DNA from: Flavobacterium cyanobacteriorum
GTDB lineage: Bacteria; Bacteroidota; Bacteroidia; Flavobacteriales; Flavobacteriaceae
Length of the DNA: 51,596 nucleotides
Reading direction: 5' to 3'
NCBI RefSeq assembly: GCF_002251835.1
Contig: NZ_NOXV01000301.1
Span: 62,499 to 114,094 of the forward strand
Shown: positions 9,771-20,900 of the stretch, in pieces
How positions within the stretch are numbered: the stretch's first letter is position 1
Layout: each line of letters opens with the position of its first letter
The notes under the pieces: generated by a model
The model's input: only the letters and a program-made list of their open reading frames with translations
Databases searched by the model: none
What the model was told of the DNA's origin: nothing
Translations under genes and position numbers: made by a program

Positions 9771-10088
9771 ATGGATTTAAAAAAAACAACAGCTCCGGTA
9801 AATACGGTTACCTATAACAGAAGTAAGATTGAAGAGCCAACAGGTAACATTTACGAAGCTATAACCATTATGGCAAGAAGGGCAAACCAGATCAACGGTG
9901 AAATAAAAAAAGAACTGATTGAAAAACTGGAAGAGTTTGCTACTTATAATGACAGCCTTGAGGAAATTTTTGAGAACAAAGAGCAAATTGAAGTTTCAAA
10001 ATTCTATGAAAAGCTTCCTAAGCCACATGCCCTTGCCGTGCAGGAGTGGCTTGAGGGGAAAATATCATACAGGGAAGCTAATAAATAA
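9771..10088 (+). CDS. rpoZ: RNA polymerase omega subunit
   Basis: 105 residues. The core NIYEAITIMARRANQINGEI corresponds to the conserved omega region that latches onto the beta-prime C-terminus. The sequence is divergent from E. coli omega, as in other flavobacteria. It sits 6 nt after bamD and 9 nt before coaBC, the usual Bacteroidota order, and this context strengthens the call. The C-terminal half (about 60-105) is lineage-specific. Confidence 0.9.
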   Translation: MDLKKTTAPVNTVTYNRSKIEEPTGNIYEAITIMARRANQINGEIKKELIEKLEEFATYNDSLEEIFENKEQIEVSKFYEKLPKPHALAVQEWLEGKISYREANK

Positions 10089-10097
10089 TATACTGCT

Positions 10098-11309
10098 ATG
10101 TCTGTTTTGCGCGGTAAAAAGATACTGCTTGGTATATCCGGCGGCATTGCCGCATATAAAACAGCTTCATTGGTAAGGCTATTCATAAAGGCAGGCGCTC
10201 AGGTACAGGTTATCATGACGCCTGCCTCTAAAGATTTTATAACGCCCCTCACACTTTCCACGCTGTCTAAAAATCCGGTGCATTCTTCGTTTTATAATGA
10301 AGAAGATGAAAACGCCGTGTGGAACAACCATGTAGAGCTAGGCCTGTGGGCCGATATTTTTGTGATTGCCCCCGCTACAGCCAATACCATGGCTAAAATG
10401 GTATCAGGCAATGCTGACAATCTACTGGTAGCAACTTATCTTTCGGCAAAATGCCCGGTTTACTATGCCCCGGCCATGGACCTGGATATGTATAAGCACC
10501 CATCAACACTTGACAGTTTTAATAAGCTGTCTTCTTACGGTAACATAATGATACCGGCCGAAAGCGGAGAGCTGGCCAGCGGCCTTTCAGGTGAGGGCAG
10601 GATGGCTGAACCCGAAAATATTCTGGCTTTTATTGAAAAAGACGTTGAAGGCAAAATGCCACTGCGCGGAAAAAAAATACTGATTACCGCAGGCCCCACA
10701 TACGAAGCCATAGACCCCGTACGTTTTATAGGAAACCATTCAACCGGCAAAATGGGATATGATATAGCCCATACTGCCGCAAATGAAGGAGCTCAGGTAG
10801 TGCTGGTAAGCGGCCCTACGTACCTGTCGGGGTCACACAGCAATATCCGGGTCATTAGGGTAGAATCGGCACAGCAAATGTATGAAGCCTGCCGGGAGCA
10901 TTTTAAAGATGCTGATGTAGCAATAGCTGCTGCCGCTGTGGCTGATTACAGGCCAAAGTACCCTGAAGGGCAGAAGATAAAAAAGAACGAGCCAATCATG
11001 ATGCTGGAACTTGAAAAAACAGTAGATATACTGGCTTCAATGGGTGCAGTTAAAAAAAATCAGTTCCTTATCGGCTTTGCATTGGAAACAGAAAATGAAA
11101 TTGAGCATGCCAAAGCCAAGATCAGGAAAAAAAACTTAGATTTGATAGTGCTTAATTCGCTTAATGATGAGGGTGCGGGTTTTGGTAAAGCGACTAATAA
11201 AGTTACCTTTATTGACAGTGATTTAAACATTCAGCCACAGGAACTGAAGAGCAAGGAAGAGGTGGCAAAAGATATAATCAATACAATAAAAAAACATTTC
11301 AATGTATAA
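10098..11309 (+). CDS. coaBC: Bifunctional phosphopantothenoylcysteine decarboxylase/phosphopantothenate-cysteine ligase
   Basis: A 403-residue CoaBC that makes 4'-phosphopantetheine from phosphopantothenate and cysteine in coenzyme A synthesis. The N-terminal flavoprotein decarboxylase (CoaC, about 1-190) shows GISGGIAAYKTASLVR, the PAxxN-type APATANTMAKM and APAMDLDMY. The C-terminal ligase (CoaB, about 195-403) shows ITAGPTYEAIDPVRFIGN, the NHSTGKMG loop and AAAVADYRPKY. Length and domain order are normal. Its last 8 nt overlap the start of porD, indicating translational coupling. Confidence 0.97.
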   Translation: MSVLRGKKILLGISGGIAAYKTASLVRLFIKAGAQVQVIMTPASKDFITPLTLSTLSKNPVHSSFYNEEDENAVWNNHVELGLWADIFVIAPATANTMAKMVSGNADNLLVATYLSAKCPVYYAPAMDLDMYKHPSTLDSFNKLSSYGNIMIPAESGELASGLSGEGRMAEPENILAFIEKDVEGKMPLRGKKILITAGPTYEAIDPVRFIGNHSTGKMGYDIAHTAANEGAQVVLVSGPTYLSGSHSNIRVIRVESAQQMYEACREHFKDADVAIAAAAVADYRPKYPEGQKIKKNEPIMMLELEKTVDILASMGAVKKNQFLIGFALETENEIEHAKAKIRKKNLDLIVLNSLNDEGAGFGKATNKVTFIDSDLNIQPQELKSKEEVAKDIINTIKKHFNV

Positions 11310-12192
11310 ATGGATAGCAATACTGCTTGTATTCTTTTCAGTTGCAGCCAAAGCTCAGGAGCTTAACTGTGAGGTAAAAATCAACTATGAAAGGATTACA
11401 GATGCCAATCCCCAGATATTCAGGACACTTGAGCGTGCCCTGGCTGATTTTATAAATAATACGAGGTGGACCAACCGTAACTTTGCCCGTAATGAAAAAA
11501 TAGAATGCTCCATGTTTTTCAACATATCCGCTTTTGACAACAACAGTTCTTTTACCGCAACCCTTCAGGTGCAGTCATCAAGGCCTATATACAATTCTAC
11601 ATATTTATCTCCGATTTTTAATTATAATGACAAAGACGTTACCTTCAATTATACGGAAGGGCAGGTACTTTTTTATAATCCGAACAGCTATGACGGCAAC
11701 CTCATGGCCATTATTGCTTTTTATGCTAACATGATTATAGGCTTTGATGCCGATTCTTTCCAGCTTAACGGCGGTACCGAATATTATACAGCGGCTCAGA
11801 ACATGGTAATCCTTGCCCAGCAAAGTGGCACCAAAGGCTGGAACCAGGGCGAAGGGGGCAACCAGAACCGTTTCTTTATGGTGAATGATATCCTGTCGAA
11901 TACTTTTACGCCATACAGGGAGGCGCTTTATGAATACCATCTGCAGTCGCTAGACCTGATGAGTGAAGATGCCAAAAAGGCCAAAGAAAATGCTGCCAAA
12001 TCACTAAAAACCCTTATAAAAGTACACAGCGTGCGGCCAAATGCTTTTCTGACCAGATTGTTTTTTGATGCCAAGTCTGATGAAATTGTGGGCTTATTTT
12101 CTGGAGGGCCATCTATTACCCTTACAGAGGTTATTGATAACCTTAACAGGCTTTCACCTCTTAATTCGGGCAAATGGAGTAATATAAAATAG
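11302..12192 (+). CDS. porD: PorD (DUF4835), type IX secretion system-associated protein
   Basis: A 296-residue exported protein with a signal peptide (MYKWIAILLVFFSVAAKAQ, cleavage after AKA or AQ). It is recognised as the DUF4835/PorD family tied to the type IX secretion system. The conserved start of the mature protein (ELNCEVKINYERI) and the middle FNYTEGQVLFYNPNSYDGNL fit. It begins 8 nt inside the end of coaBC and is followed by recN, the standard flavobacterial order. Its exact role in secretion is not established as far as I know. It fits with the large T9SS cargo gene at 14996. Confidence 0.85.
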   Translation: MYKWIAILLVFFSVAAKAQELNCEVKINYERITDANPQIFRTLERALADFINNTRWTNRNFARNEKIECSMFFNISAFDNNSSFTATLQVQSSRPIYNSTYLSPIFNYNDKDVTFNYTEGQVLFYNPNSYDGNLMAIIAFYANMIIGFDADSFQLNGGTEYYTAAQNMVILAQQSGTKGWNQGEGGNQNRFFMVNDILSNTFTPYREALYEYHLQSLDLMSEDAKKAKENAAKSLKTLIKVHSVRPNAFLTRLFFDAKSDEIVGLFSGGPSITLTEVIDNLNRLSPLNSGKWSNIK

Positions 12193-12200
12193 TATATTTG
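12193..12200 (+). promoter_or_regulatory. TAnnTTTG box before recN
   Basis: TATATTTG immediately follows the porD stop, 18 nt before the chosen recN start. No convincing TTG is seen about 19 nt upstream, so it is a half-supported promoter. Confidence 0.5.
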
Positions 12201-12218
12201 TGTTTTAACCGGAGCACA

Positions 12219-13871
12219 ATGCTACAATCGCTATATATTAAAAATTTTGCTCTTATTGAGCATCTTGCTATTGATTTTTCGGATAAATTCTCTATCATAA
12301 CCGGTGAAACAGGTGCGGGTAAATCAATACTCCTCGGGGCGCTTGGCCTTGTGCTTGGCCGCCGTGCCGACCTTACCTCCCTTAAAGATAAAGAGCAGAA
12401 ATGTGTTGTTGAAGGGCATTTCAGGGTAGCCGATTATAACCTGCAGGATTTTTTTACAGCCAATGACCTTGATTATGAAGAGGTAACCATCATCAGGAGG
12501 GAGATACTTCCTTCGGGTAAATCGCGTGCTTTTATAAACGACAGCCCGGTCAATCTTCCTGAGCTGCAGGAACTGGGCGATTTCCTCATTGACGTCCATT
12601 CACAGCACCAGACAAGGGAACTTAGTGATGAACAGTACCAGATACAAATTCTTGATGCTGTGGCTCAAAATCACGAGTTTATTGCAGCATATAAACAACA
12701 GCTTTCACACTACAGGCATATACAGGCAGAGCTGAAAGAGCTGCGGCTGCAAAAAGAAACACTGGCTAAAGAGCAGGACTATAATACTTTCCTGCTGAAT
12801 GAACTGTTGTCAGCCAACCTTAAAGAAGGCGAGCAGGAAGAAATGGAACAGGAGCTGGAAAAACTTTCTAATATTGAAGCCATAAAAGAAGCGCTGGCTA
12901 AATCACTTTCTATTGCCAATGATGAACAGGCGGGCGTGCTGCAAAACCTGAAAGAAATAAAGCTTTCGCTGCAAAAAATAAGTACTATTTCTATAGTGTA
13001 CGGACAGCTGTATGAAAGGGTTTCGAGCCTGCTTATTGAGTTTGATGACATCAATAGCGAACTTGAGGCAGGTTTAGAGTCGCTTACCGATGACCCGGAA
13101 CGCCTTGAGTTTATCAACCAGAAGCTACAGCTTATATACACCCTGCAAAAAAAGCACCAGGTAGCTACTGTTGAAGAATTACTTGCCATACAAAATATGC
13201 TTGACAACAAAGTGATGATGGCTGATGAACTTGACGCTGAAATAAACAGGCTGGCAGCCGAAGCTGAAAAAGCCAAAGCAACTGCTGATGGAACGGCACT
13301 TACTATAAACAACCGGCGGAAAAAAGCCATACCCCTTCTGGCAAATAAGATAACAGATATACTTGCCCTGTTGGGTATGCCCGATGCAAGGTTTAAATTT
13401 GAAATACACCTTACGGATAACTATTATCCTGCCGGTAAAGATGCTGTACAGCTATTCTTTTCAGCCAATAAGGGTACTGACTTTGGCTTGCTGAAAAAAG
13501 TAGCTTCCGGAGGTGAAATGTCCCGTATAATGCTGGCCGTAAAAGCAGTACTTTCTGCTTACTCAAAACTTCCTACCATTATCTTTGATGAGATTGATAC
13601 GGGCGTGTCTGGAGAGATAGCCAGCAAGATGGGTGATATCATGAAAGCCATGAGCGATACAATGCAGGTATTCGCCATAACTCACCTGCCGCAGATAGCC
13701 TCTAAAGGTGACCAGCATTATAAAGTTTATAAAAGCACTAAAGGAGATACTACGGTTTCTGAACTGAGGCTGCTTGCAAAAGAAGAAAGAATAAGGGAAA
13801 TAGCCGAAATGTTATCTGGCCGTGATATTAGTGACTCCGCCTTAAATCACGCCCGGACGTTGCTGAACTGA
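12219..13871 (+). CDS. recN: DNA repair protein RecN
   Basis: A 550-residue SMC-like ATPase of double-strand break repair. The N-terminus MLQSLYIKNFALIEHLAIDF is characteristic, with Walker A GETGAGKS. A long coiled coil runs about 150-370. The C-terminal half carries the ABC signature region ASGGEMSRIMLAVKAV, Walker B TIIFDEIDTGVSG and the His switch FAITHLPQIA. I chose the ATG at 12219 over an in-frame upstream ATG at 12198, because the upstream one overlaps the TATATTTG box and adds a non-family MCFNRST extension. Intact and of normal length. Confidence 0.97.
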   Translation: MLQSLYIKNFALIEHLAIDFSDKFSIITGETGAGKSILLGALGLVLGRRADLTSLKDKEQKCVVEGHFRVADYNLQDFFTANDLDYEEVTIIRREILPSGKSRAFINDSPVNLPELQELGDFLIDVHSQHQTRELSDEQYQIQILDAVAQNHEFIAAYKQQLSHYRHIQAELKELRLQKETLAKEQDYNTFLLNELLSANLKEGEQEEMEQELEKLSNIEAIKEALAKSLSIANDEQAGVLQNLKEIKLSLQKISTISIVYGQLYERVSSLLIEFDDINSELEAGLESLTDDPERLEFINQKLQLIYTLQKKHQVATVEELLAIQNMLDNKVMMADELDAEINRLAAEAEKAKATADGTALTINNRRKKAIPLLANKITDILALLGMPDARFKFEIHLTDNYYPAGKDAVQLFFSANKGTDFGLLKKVASGGEMSRIMLAVKAVLSAYSKLPTIIFDEIDTGVSGEIASKMGDIMKAMSDTMQVFAITHLPQIASKGDQHYKVYKSTKGDTTVSELRLLAKEERIREIAEMLSGRDISDSALNHARTLLN

Positions 13872-13889
13872 AAAAAAAATATATATTTG
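13860..13889 (+). promoter_or_regulatory. Promoter of fabI
   Basis: TTG at 13860-13862, a 19-nt gap and TATATTTG at 13882-13889. It is a full match to the Bacteroidota consensus and overlaps the last codons of recN. Confidence 0.75.
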
Positions 13890-13933
13890 TCCGGCTAACC
13901 ATAACACAGCAAATAAAAATAAACCCAATCAAT

Positions 13934-14746
13934 ATGTATAATCTATTAAAAGGTAAACGCGGTATTATAACCGGTGCGCTCGACCAAAATTCCATCGCAT
14001 GGAAAGTAGCTGAAAAAGCGCATGAAGAAGGTGCGACATTTGTATTGACCAATGCCCCTATAGCAATGAGGATGGGCGAAATTAAGGCCCTTGCCGAAAA
14101 AACAGGCTCACAAATAATACCTGCCGATGCCACCAGTGTGGAAGATATTGAAAAACTATACGTGGAAGCCCAGGAAATACTTGGCGGCAAAATTGACTTT
14201 TTGCTACACTCTATCGGCATGAGCGTAAACATCAGGAAGAACATACCTTATGCCGAGTCAAACTATGATTATTTTATGAAAGGTATTGATGTTTCTGCTA
14301 TGTCACTGCACAAAATGCTGAGTGTTGCCAAAAAACTTGACGCCATAAATGAAGGCGGAAGTGTTGTGGCCCTTACTTATATGGCAGCACAGCGCACCTA
14401 TCCATTTTATACCGATATGGCCGACATCAAAGCCATGCTCGAATCTATAGCCCGTAGTTTTGGCTATCACTATGGCAAAGAGAAAAAAGTACGCATCAAT
14501 ACTGTTTCGCAATCACCAACAAAAACAACTGCCGGTACAGGTATTAAAGGGTTTGGCGATTTTTATGATTTTGCCGATGCCATAGCGCCACTTGGCAATG
14601 CTGATGCAGAGTCATGTGCCGATTACTGCATCACACTATTTAGCGACCTTACGAGGATGGTGACCATGCAGAACCTGTTTCATGACGGCGGGTACTCCTC
14701 TACAGGGGTAAGTTCAGAAGTTATGGAACGCCTTGCAGGAGAATAA
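13934..14746 (+). CDS. fabI: Enoyl-[acyl-carrier-protein] reductase FabI
   Basis: A 270-residue NADH-dependent enoyl-ACP reductase, last step of the fatty-acid elongation cycle and the target class of triclosan. It is an SDR-fold protein with the divergent FabI nucleotide site GALDQNSIAWKVAEKAHEEG. The catalytic Tyr-x6-Lys is seen in YTDMADIKAMLE, and RINTVSQSPTKTTAG is the FabI substrate-loop region. It is monocistronic, with its own promoter and a strong terminator. Confidence 0.95.
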   Translation: MYNLLKGKRGIITGALDQNSIAWKVAEKAHEEGATFVLTNAPIAMRMGEIKALAEKTGSQIIPADATSVEDIEKLYVEAQEILGGKIDFLLHSIGMSVNIRKNIPYAESNYDYFMKGIDVSAMSLHKMLSVAKKLDAINEGGSVVALTYMAAQRTYPFYTDMADIKAMLESIARSFGYHYGKEKKVRINTVSQSPTKTTAGTGIKGFGDFYDFADAIAPLGNADAESCADYCITLFSDLTRMVTMQNLFHDGGYSSTGVSSEVMERLAGE

Positions 14747-14770
14747 GTATCTGGCTTATTTACTATACAT

Positions 14771-14796
14771 GCCCCGGATTATGGGGCTTTTTTTTT
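14771..14796 (+). terminator. Terminator after fabI
   Basis: GCCCC (14771-14775) pairs with GGGGC (14783-14787), followed by a run of nine Ts. The rest of the fabI-14996 gap (to 14995) is very AT-rich with no gene or clear promoter box. Confidence 0.9.
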
Positions 14797-14995
14797 GGAA
14801 AGTATGTTAGCCTTTTTTGCTGTATTTTAATTTATTTATAATATTAATTTAAATACAGCCAATAATGTTGTGGTTAATTGTTTGTTATCTAATAAATTTT
14901 ATGTTAAAAGATATTTTATTCGTAAAAATATTTTTTTAAAACACTTCAATTCACAAATTTTATAATTTTATTAACTTATAATTAATAATACTTTT

Positions 14996-17900
14996 ATGAT
15001 AGATTTTTACCAAAACAAGTATGGGAGTACCCCGTCTGCTAAATCGCAGTTGATTAAGCTTTGCCGGTTTACGCGCAGGTTTATGATGCTGGCTGTATTG
15101 ATTGCCTGCTTTGCGGGAAATGCACAGACCTTACTCATTAACCCTGCTGCCGAAGGAGGGTTTAATAATGGCCCTACCTTTCCCGCTAACGGCTGGACAG
15201 TGTCAAACTCTGCCAATAACCCCTGGGTAATTGGCACAGTAGTTTCTAACGGAGCAATTACAGGAAATTCGGCGTATGTTTCCAATACATCAGGAACTAC
15301 GCACGCCTATGATATAACAGTTCCCACATCAAATTATTTTTACCGGGACATAACAGTGCCTGCGGGTGAAACCAAGATTATCCTGAGTTTTAACTGGTTA
15401 GGCCAGGGGGAAAGCACCTGGGATATGTGGCAGGTTTTTGTAGCTCCCACAACTATAATACCTGTTGGAAGTACGGCCTATCCCGGCAATGGGCTTACTT
15501 TAGTTCCTGCTGACATAGCCGGGTCTACTTTTGTAGGTAGCGGAAATCAGCAGGGAACCCTGCAGACTGCTACACTTTTTCTTCCAGCATCGCTTGCTGG
15601 TACTACTTTCAGGCTTATTTTTTACTGGAAGAGTGATACTTCCGGTGGTACACAGCCGCCTGCCGTTATTGATAACATATCTTTAACTTCAGGACTACCG
15701 GGTACTTTTATTTCAGTAGCATCGGGCAATTACGGCACCCCTTCCACCTGGGACGCGAACGCTGTTCCTACATTGGGGGATTTTGTAACTATCTCAGCAG
15801 GGCATACTGTAACTATTGATGCTGATAATCAAGGTGCCCGATTTTTAACAGTAAATGGTACTTTAGCGTATGCTACATTACCAACAGGATTTAGCATAAG
15901 TGAAAATTTGAATATTGCTAATGGAGGTTTAGTAAATGTCTTTAATGGGACAACCGGCAAAACACTTACAGTAGGGGGCAATATTACTAATAATGGCTCA
16001 ATAAATTTATCTGTAGGTACAACAACAAATGGATCATTAGTCCTTAATGGGCCTGTTGTTCAGACTATTGGTGGTACAGGTACATTTGTTGATAACCGCA
16101 TACGAAATCTAATCTTTGCAAATACAAATACTGCGACACCTAATATCAACTGGCTTGTAAATAATATAAGTATAGAGAATAACCTGAATATTTCTAATGC
16201 CAGGATAAACTTAGGCACAAATACTCTGATTTTTGGAATTAGTAACGCCTCTACCGGCGGTACATTTACATTTACTAACGGTGGTTTCTTACCCGGCGGC
16301 AGGTTTTCCAGGTGGTGGAACGGTACACAAACAGGTTACACCACTGCTTCCCCAACATCTATACCTACCGGTGGAGCCGGAAGGTATCCTTTCTTTACCC
16401 CTGAAGGTCAACAAAGGATTTTTTATCTTGGAAGAACTTCACCTACTGTAGGGGGGCGTTATACTGTTACTTACAATCATGCTAATGGTCTCTCCGGAGT
16501 AAATGTTACTGATGGGACTTATGTAATCTCAGATCGTTGGGATGGGAATTTTCAAGTGAGCCTTGACGGAACTTCGCCTGTGGCGGCGTCATTTTGGGTA
16601 ACTATTTTTGCACCAAACGCATTTACAGCATTTAATAACAATACGCGCGTTATGCTTTCTAACAGTGCTATAAGTGGCACTCATAATCCCGGAACCCCTA
16701 TACCTTCGGGACAAAGATCCGGAGTTTCGGCTGCTGATCTTTTATCAACCACAGGATTATTTCTGGGTATAAATAATAATGACATACCCTTCACCCCTAT
16801 TGCCAGTGGAAACTGGAATGATCCCTCGATATGGAATAAAGGGACTGTACCCCAATGTGGCGATGCAGTATCTGTCGCATCAGGTTTTACGGTAACCGCT
16901 AATACTGAGGGTGTCCAGGCAGCTTTAGTAACCATTAATCCGGGAGGCACCCTGGTAGTATCTGCGGGAGATTTTACAATAGGATGCAGCAATAATAACA
17001 ATCCTCTAATCAATAATGGAACCCTGACAGTTACCGGAGGCGTCTTGAACATAAATGGTAATATGGTTCATAATGCACTTTCGGTATTCAACCATTCCGG
17101 TGGTGAGATAAACATAGATGGGAATAGCGGTTCGGCAGCTACTTCTGTGGCGAGTGGTACCGCGATTGTGCAAATAAATACACACCTTATCAACTGGACT
17201 GGCGGTGTACTTACAATTGTTGATCCTCATGCAAACTCTACGGCTTCAAATACCTTTGCATTCAATAATAGTGTGGCATCAGTAAATGTTACCTCAGGCC
17301 ATACTTTGCGTTTCGGAGATGGAACTTCATCAGATGCCGGGGGTAATGCAGCTAACGGTTTCAGGATAGCAACATTCGTTGGGTCTGGCAGGTTCTCCTT
17401 TAATAATATTATAATAAATGGCCCGGCAACTGGAAACCGCCATGTTTCCACAACTTCAAGCTTTGGGATTAACGGTAACCTGACAATTAACGCAAGTGGC
17501 GAATTCAGGGATAACGGGACTATCGTATACCTTAATGGCAATCTTGTGAATAATGGCTCATACATTAGCACAGGTACATTAACATTCGGTAGCTTTTTAA
17601 ATGGTACTGCGGCGGCCAGTACCAATGCCCAGCAGCTTTCAGGAACCGGTACTTTTGCCAACTCTGCAACCACGCCAACTGCTAATATTAATTCACTTAC
17701 GGTTAATAATGCCAATGCTTCAGGGGTTACGCTAAATGTTCCATTATCCGTAAGCAATACGCTTACATTGACATCGGGCAAAGTAAATACTTCAGATGCC
17801 AACCTGCTGACGCTTGGTACTGCAACACTTGCCGGTACACTAAACGGAGGCAGTACAATTGCCTATATAGCAGGCCCTTTTACAAGGACTATAGCTAATA

Positions 17901-20900
17901 ATAATACAAACACCAACTTTTTACTTTTCCCTGTGGGTAAGGCGGCTTATGCCCCGCTATCGCTGGCGCCGGCTACTACTTCGGTTGCCAGTATAAAGGC
18001 TGAAGCTTTTGACAGTAACTCTGGTACCGCAAATGCCTCTATAACCAACCTTGCCACAGGCAGGAGATGGGAAGCGCCTATAGTATCAGGTACAATAACA
18101 AATATTAATGTAAGGATTGGCGATGCGAACCTTGTTGCGGCTAATATTCCTGTTATAGCACCAACGGCGTCTGGTGAATACACATCAGCATTAGGAAGCG
18201 TGGCAACCTTTGCAGCTAATACCGCCCCTGCTGTTAATACAGTAACAGCCAATGCCGCTATACCGGTGGCTAACTATACCGGGTTTATTTCTTATGCAGA
18301 ATCTAATGCCTGCAGCGGTACTCCTGCTCCCGGCAACACTATAGTTTCAGCCAATAACATTTGTGCGGGTACTGAAGTAACATTTAGTGTTCAAAGCGGC
18401 ACTACCGGAAGCGGCGTTACCTATCAATGGCAAAGTTCTGTTAACGGGACAGACTATACTGATATCAGTACTGCTACGTCAACAACATTTACAACAGTGC
18501 CTACAGCACCATTATTTTACAGGCTGCGGGTAACATGTGCAGCTGGACCTGATTCGGCTACATCAGTTCCTGTACAGATTGTGTTTTCAAATACAGTGGC
18601 TTCTGTAACTTCAGCTTCAAGATGTGGTACCGGAACGGTAACGTTACAGGCTACTCCTGGCGCCGGGGCTGATATTGTATGGTTTGATGCTGCAACAGCA
18701 GGTAACCAGGTAGGTACAGGCAATACTTTTGTGACGCCTTCTATAAACACTACTACCAGCTATTTTGCTGCGGCGCGTTCTACAACGGCAGGCCTTGCTA
18801 CTATAGGCACTGGTACAACACTCACAGGTTCAACTGAGCAGCCTACTGCATTCTGCAACCGTTGGCCAAACTACTGGAGCCAGACAATTTACACAGCTTC
18901 GGAACTTAGGGCTGCTGGCCTTACTGCGGGTAACATCACCTCAATGGCTTATAATATTGCTACTTTGGGAGATGGTGAAACAAATGCTAACTTTACGGTA
19001 AGAATTGCTACAACAGGTTTAACTGCATTTACTGGTACAACTTTCCTTACATCAGGATTTACAACGGTTTATGCCCCTCAAACCTATACACATACAGCAT
19101 CAGGATGGCAAACCATTGATTTTACCACTCCTTACAACTGGGATGGTATATCAAACATTGTTGTAGAAGTAAGAATGGATGGAGCAGACCTTCTTAATAA
19201 CTCACAAACATTTTTTACTGCCACTTCAGGAAATACGGTCTTATGGGCTACCAGTTTTACAGGTACTACCACAACAGGGACATTATCCCCGAGAAGGCTG
19301 AATGTAAGGTTTGGAGGCCAGCTGGGCTGTTTGTCTGCCAGGGTACCTGTAACAGCCACTGTTACCCCGGCCCCTGCATTTACATTAAGTGGTAACGCTG
19401 CTACAATATGCAATGGCGACACATCACCTGCAATAACCATTACCGCAGGTGCTTCAGATTACGACACTTACGTATGGGCTCCGGCTACAGGAGTGTCGGG
19501 CAATGCTACAAGCGGCTGGGCGTTTAATCCTTCAGCGTCTACCGTATATACGCTTACAGCATCGCAAACGGGAGGCGCGTTGTGCAGCAGTACTGCAACA
19601 GTAAATATTACGGTTAATCCAAGGCCTTCGGCTCTGGCTATATCACCGGTTACAAATCCTGTATGCAACAATACGGTTGTTACTCTTTCAGCAACAGGAG
19701 GTTTAACAAATGGTACTGTTACAATAGGTACAGCTACAACAAGAACCACTGATACAGAAGAGTTAACGGCATTTAACAACAGGAGGATCAGTTATAAGAG
19801 CCAGACTATCTACACCGCTGCTGAACTGACAGCCGCAGGATTAAAAGCTGGCCCAATTACAGCTATTACCTATAATATAGCTACTGTAGGCAGTGCTTCA
19901 AGTACATCAGCTTATACAGTAAGGGTTGGTACTACTGCCAATGCTGTATTCCCTAATACAACCTACTTAAACGAAGCCGGCTTTGCAACTGTATTCGGCC
20001 CGGTTACTTATAACCACGCTGTAGGCCTAAATACAATTACATTTACTACTCCATATATTTGGGACGGTACATCAAATATTGTAATAAGTGTGAGCCATAC
20101 AGGTATCGACTCTACCAATAATGCCCAGACGTTTTTCACAGACTCGGGCGCTAATACAACATTGTTCAACTTTAATAACCTGACAGCAACAACAGGTACT
20201 TTATCTACCAGAAGGTTTAACCTAATCTTTGCAGGACAGGTTGAAACACCAGTTACATGGACACCTGCTACAGATCTTTATACTGATGCGGCAGCGACAT
20301 TGCCTTATGTAGCCGGAACCGGCGCAAGGACGGTATATGTGAAACCTTCCGTTACTGCCAACACGGTTTACACAGCTACAGCTACACTTGGCAGTTGTAC
20401 ATCAGTCCAAACCGTTACTGTGAACAGTACGGACTGCTCAATAGGCTGGGGCAACCTGCAGTTCCCTCCAAACGGTACTATCAACACATGCGGAAACCAT
20501 ACCATATACGGACAAGTATGGAAAGACGGTATCACCAATGGCCCGGGGCAGGCTGCCGGAATGCAGGCCTGGGTTGCCGTTTCAACAACCAACAGTGATC
20601 CTGCAACATGGCCTCAATCTGCATGGCAACCGGCTGCATTTAATGTTCAGGTGGGTAATAATGATGAGTTTATTTATAATATTACCGGCCTTTCAGCAGG
20701 CACCTATTATTATGCATTCCGTTACCAATACTTAACAGGCCCTTACCTCTATGGTGCTACAAACGGCCCCTGGAACGGTACATCAAATGTAAACGGTGTA
20801 CTTACGGTTAATGCTATTAATGCACCAACTGCCAACGCTGCACAGAGTTTCTGTTCAGGCGCTACAGTTGCAAGCCTTGCTGCTACGGGAACGGCTGTTA

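Noticed and set aside
12198..12218. In-frame upstream start for recN
   Set aside because: It overlaps the TATATTTG box and adds a short MCFNRST tail not typical of RecN.
12779..13330. Minus-strand Ser-rich frame of 183 codons within recN
   Set aside because: It mirrors the coiled-coil region of RecN; low-complexity composition marks it as a shadow.
17227..17802. Long minus-strand frame (191 codons) inside the giant secreted protein gene
   Set aside because: It is the antisense shadow of a Thr/Asn/Gly-rich coding sequence; no promoter, and its product has no family features.
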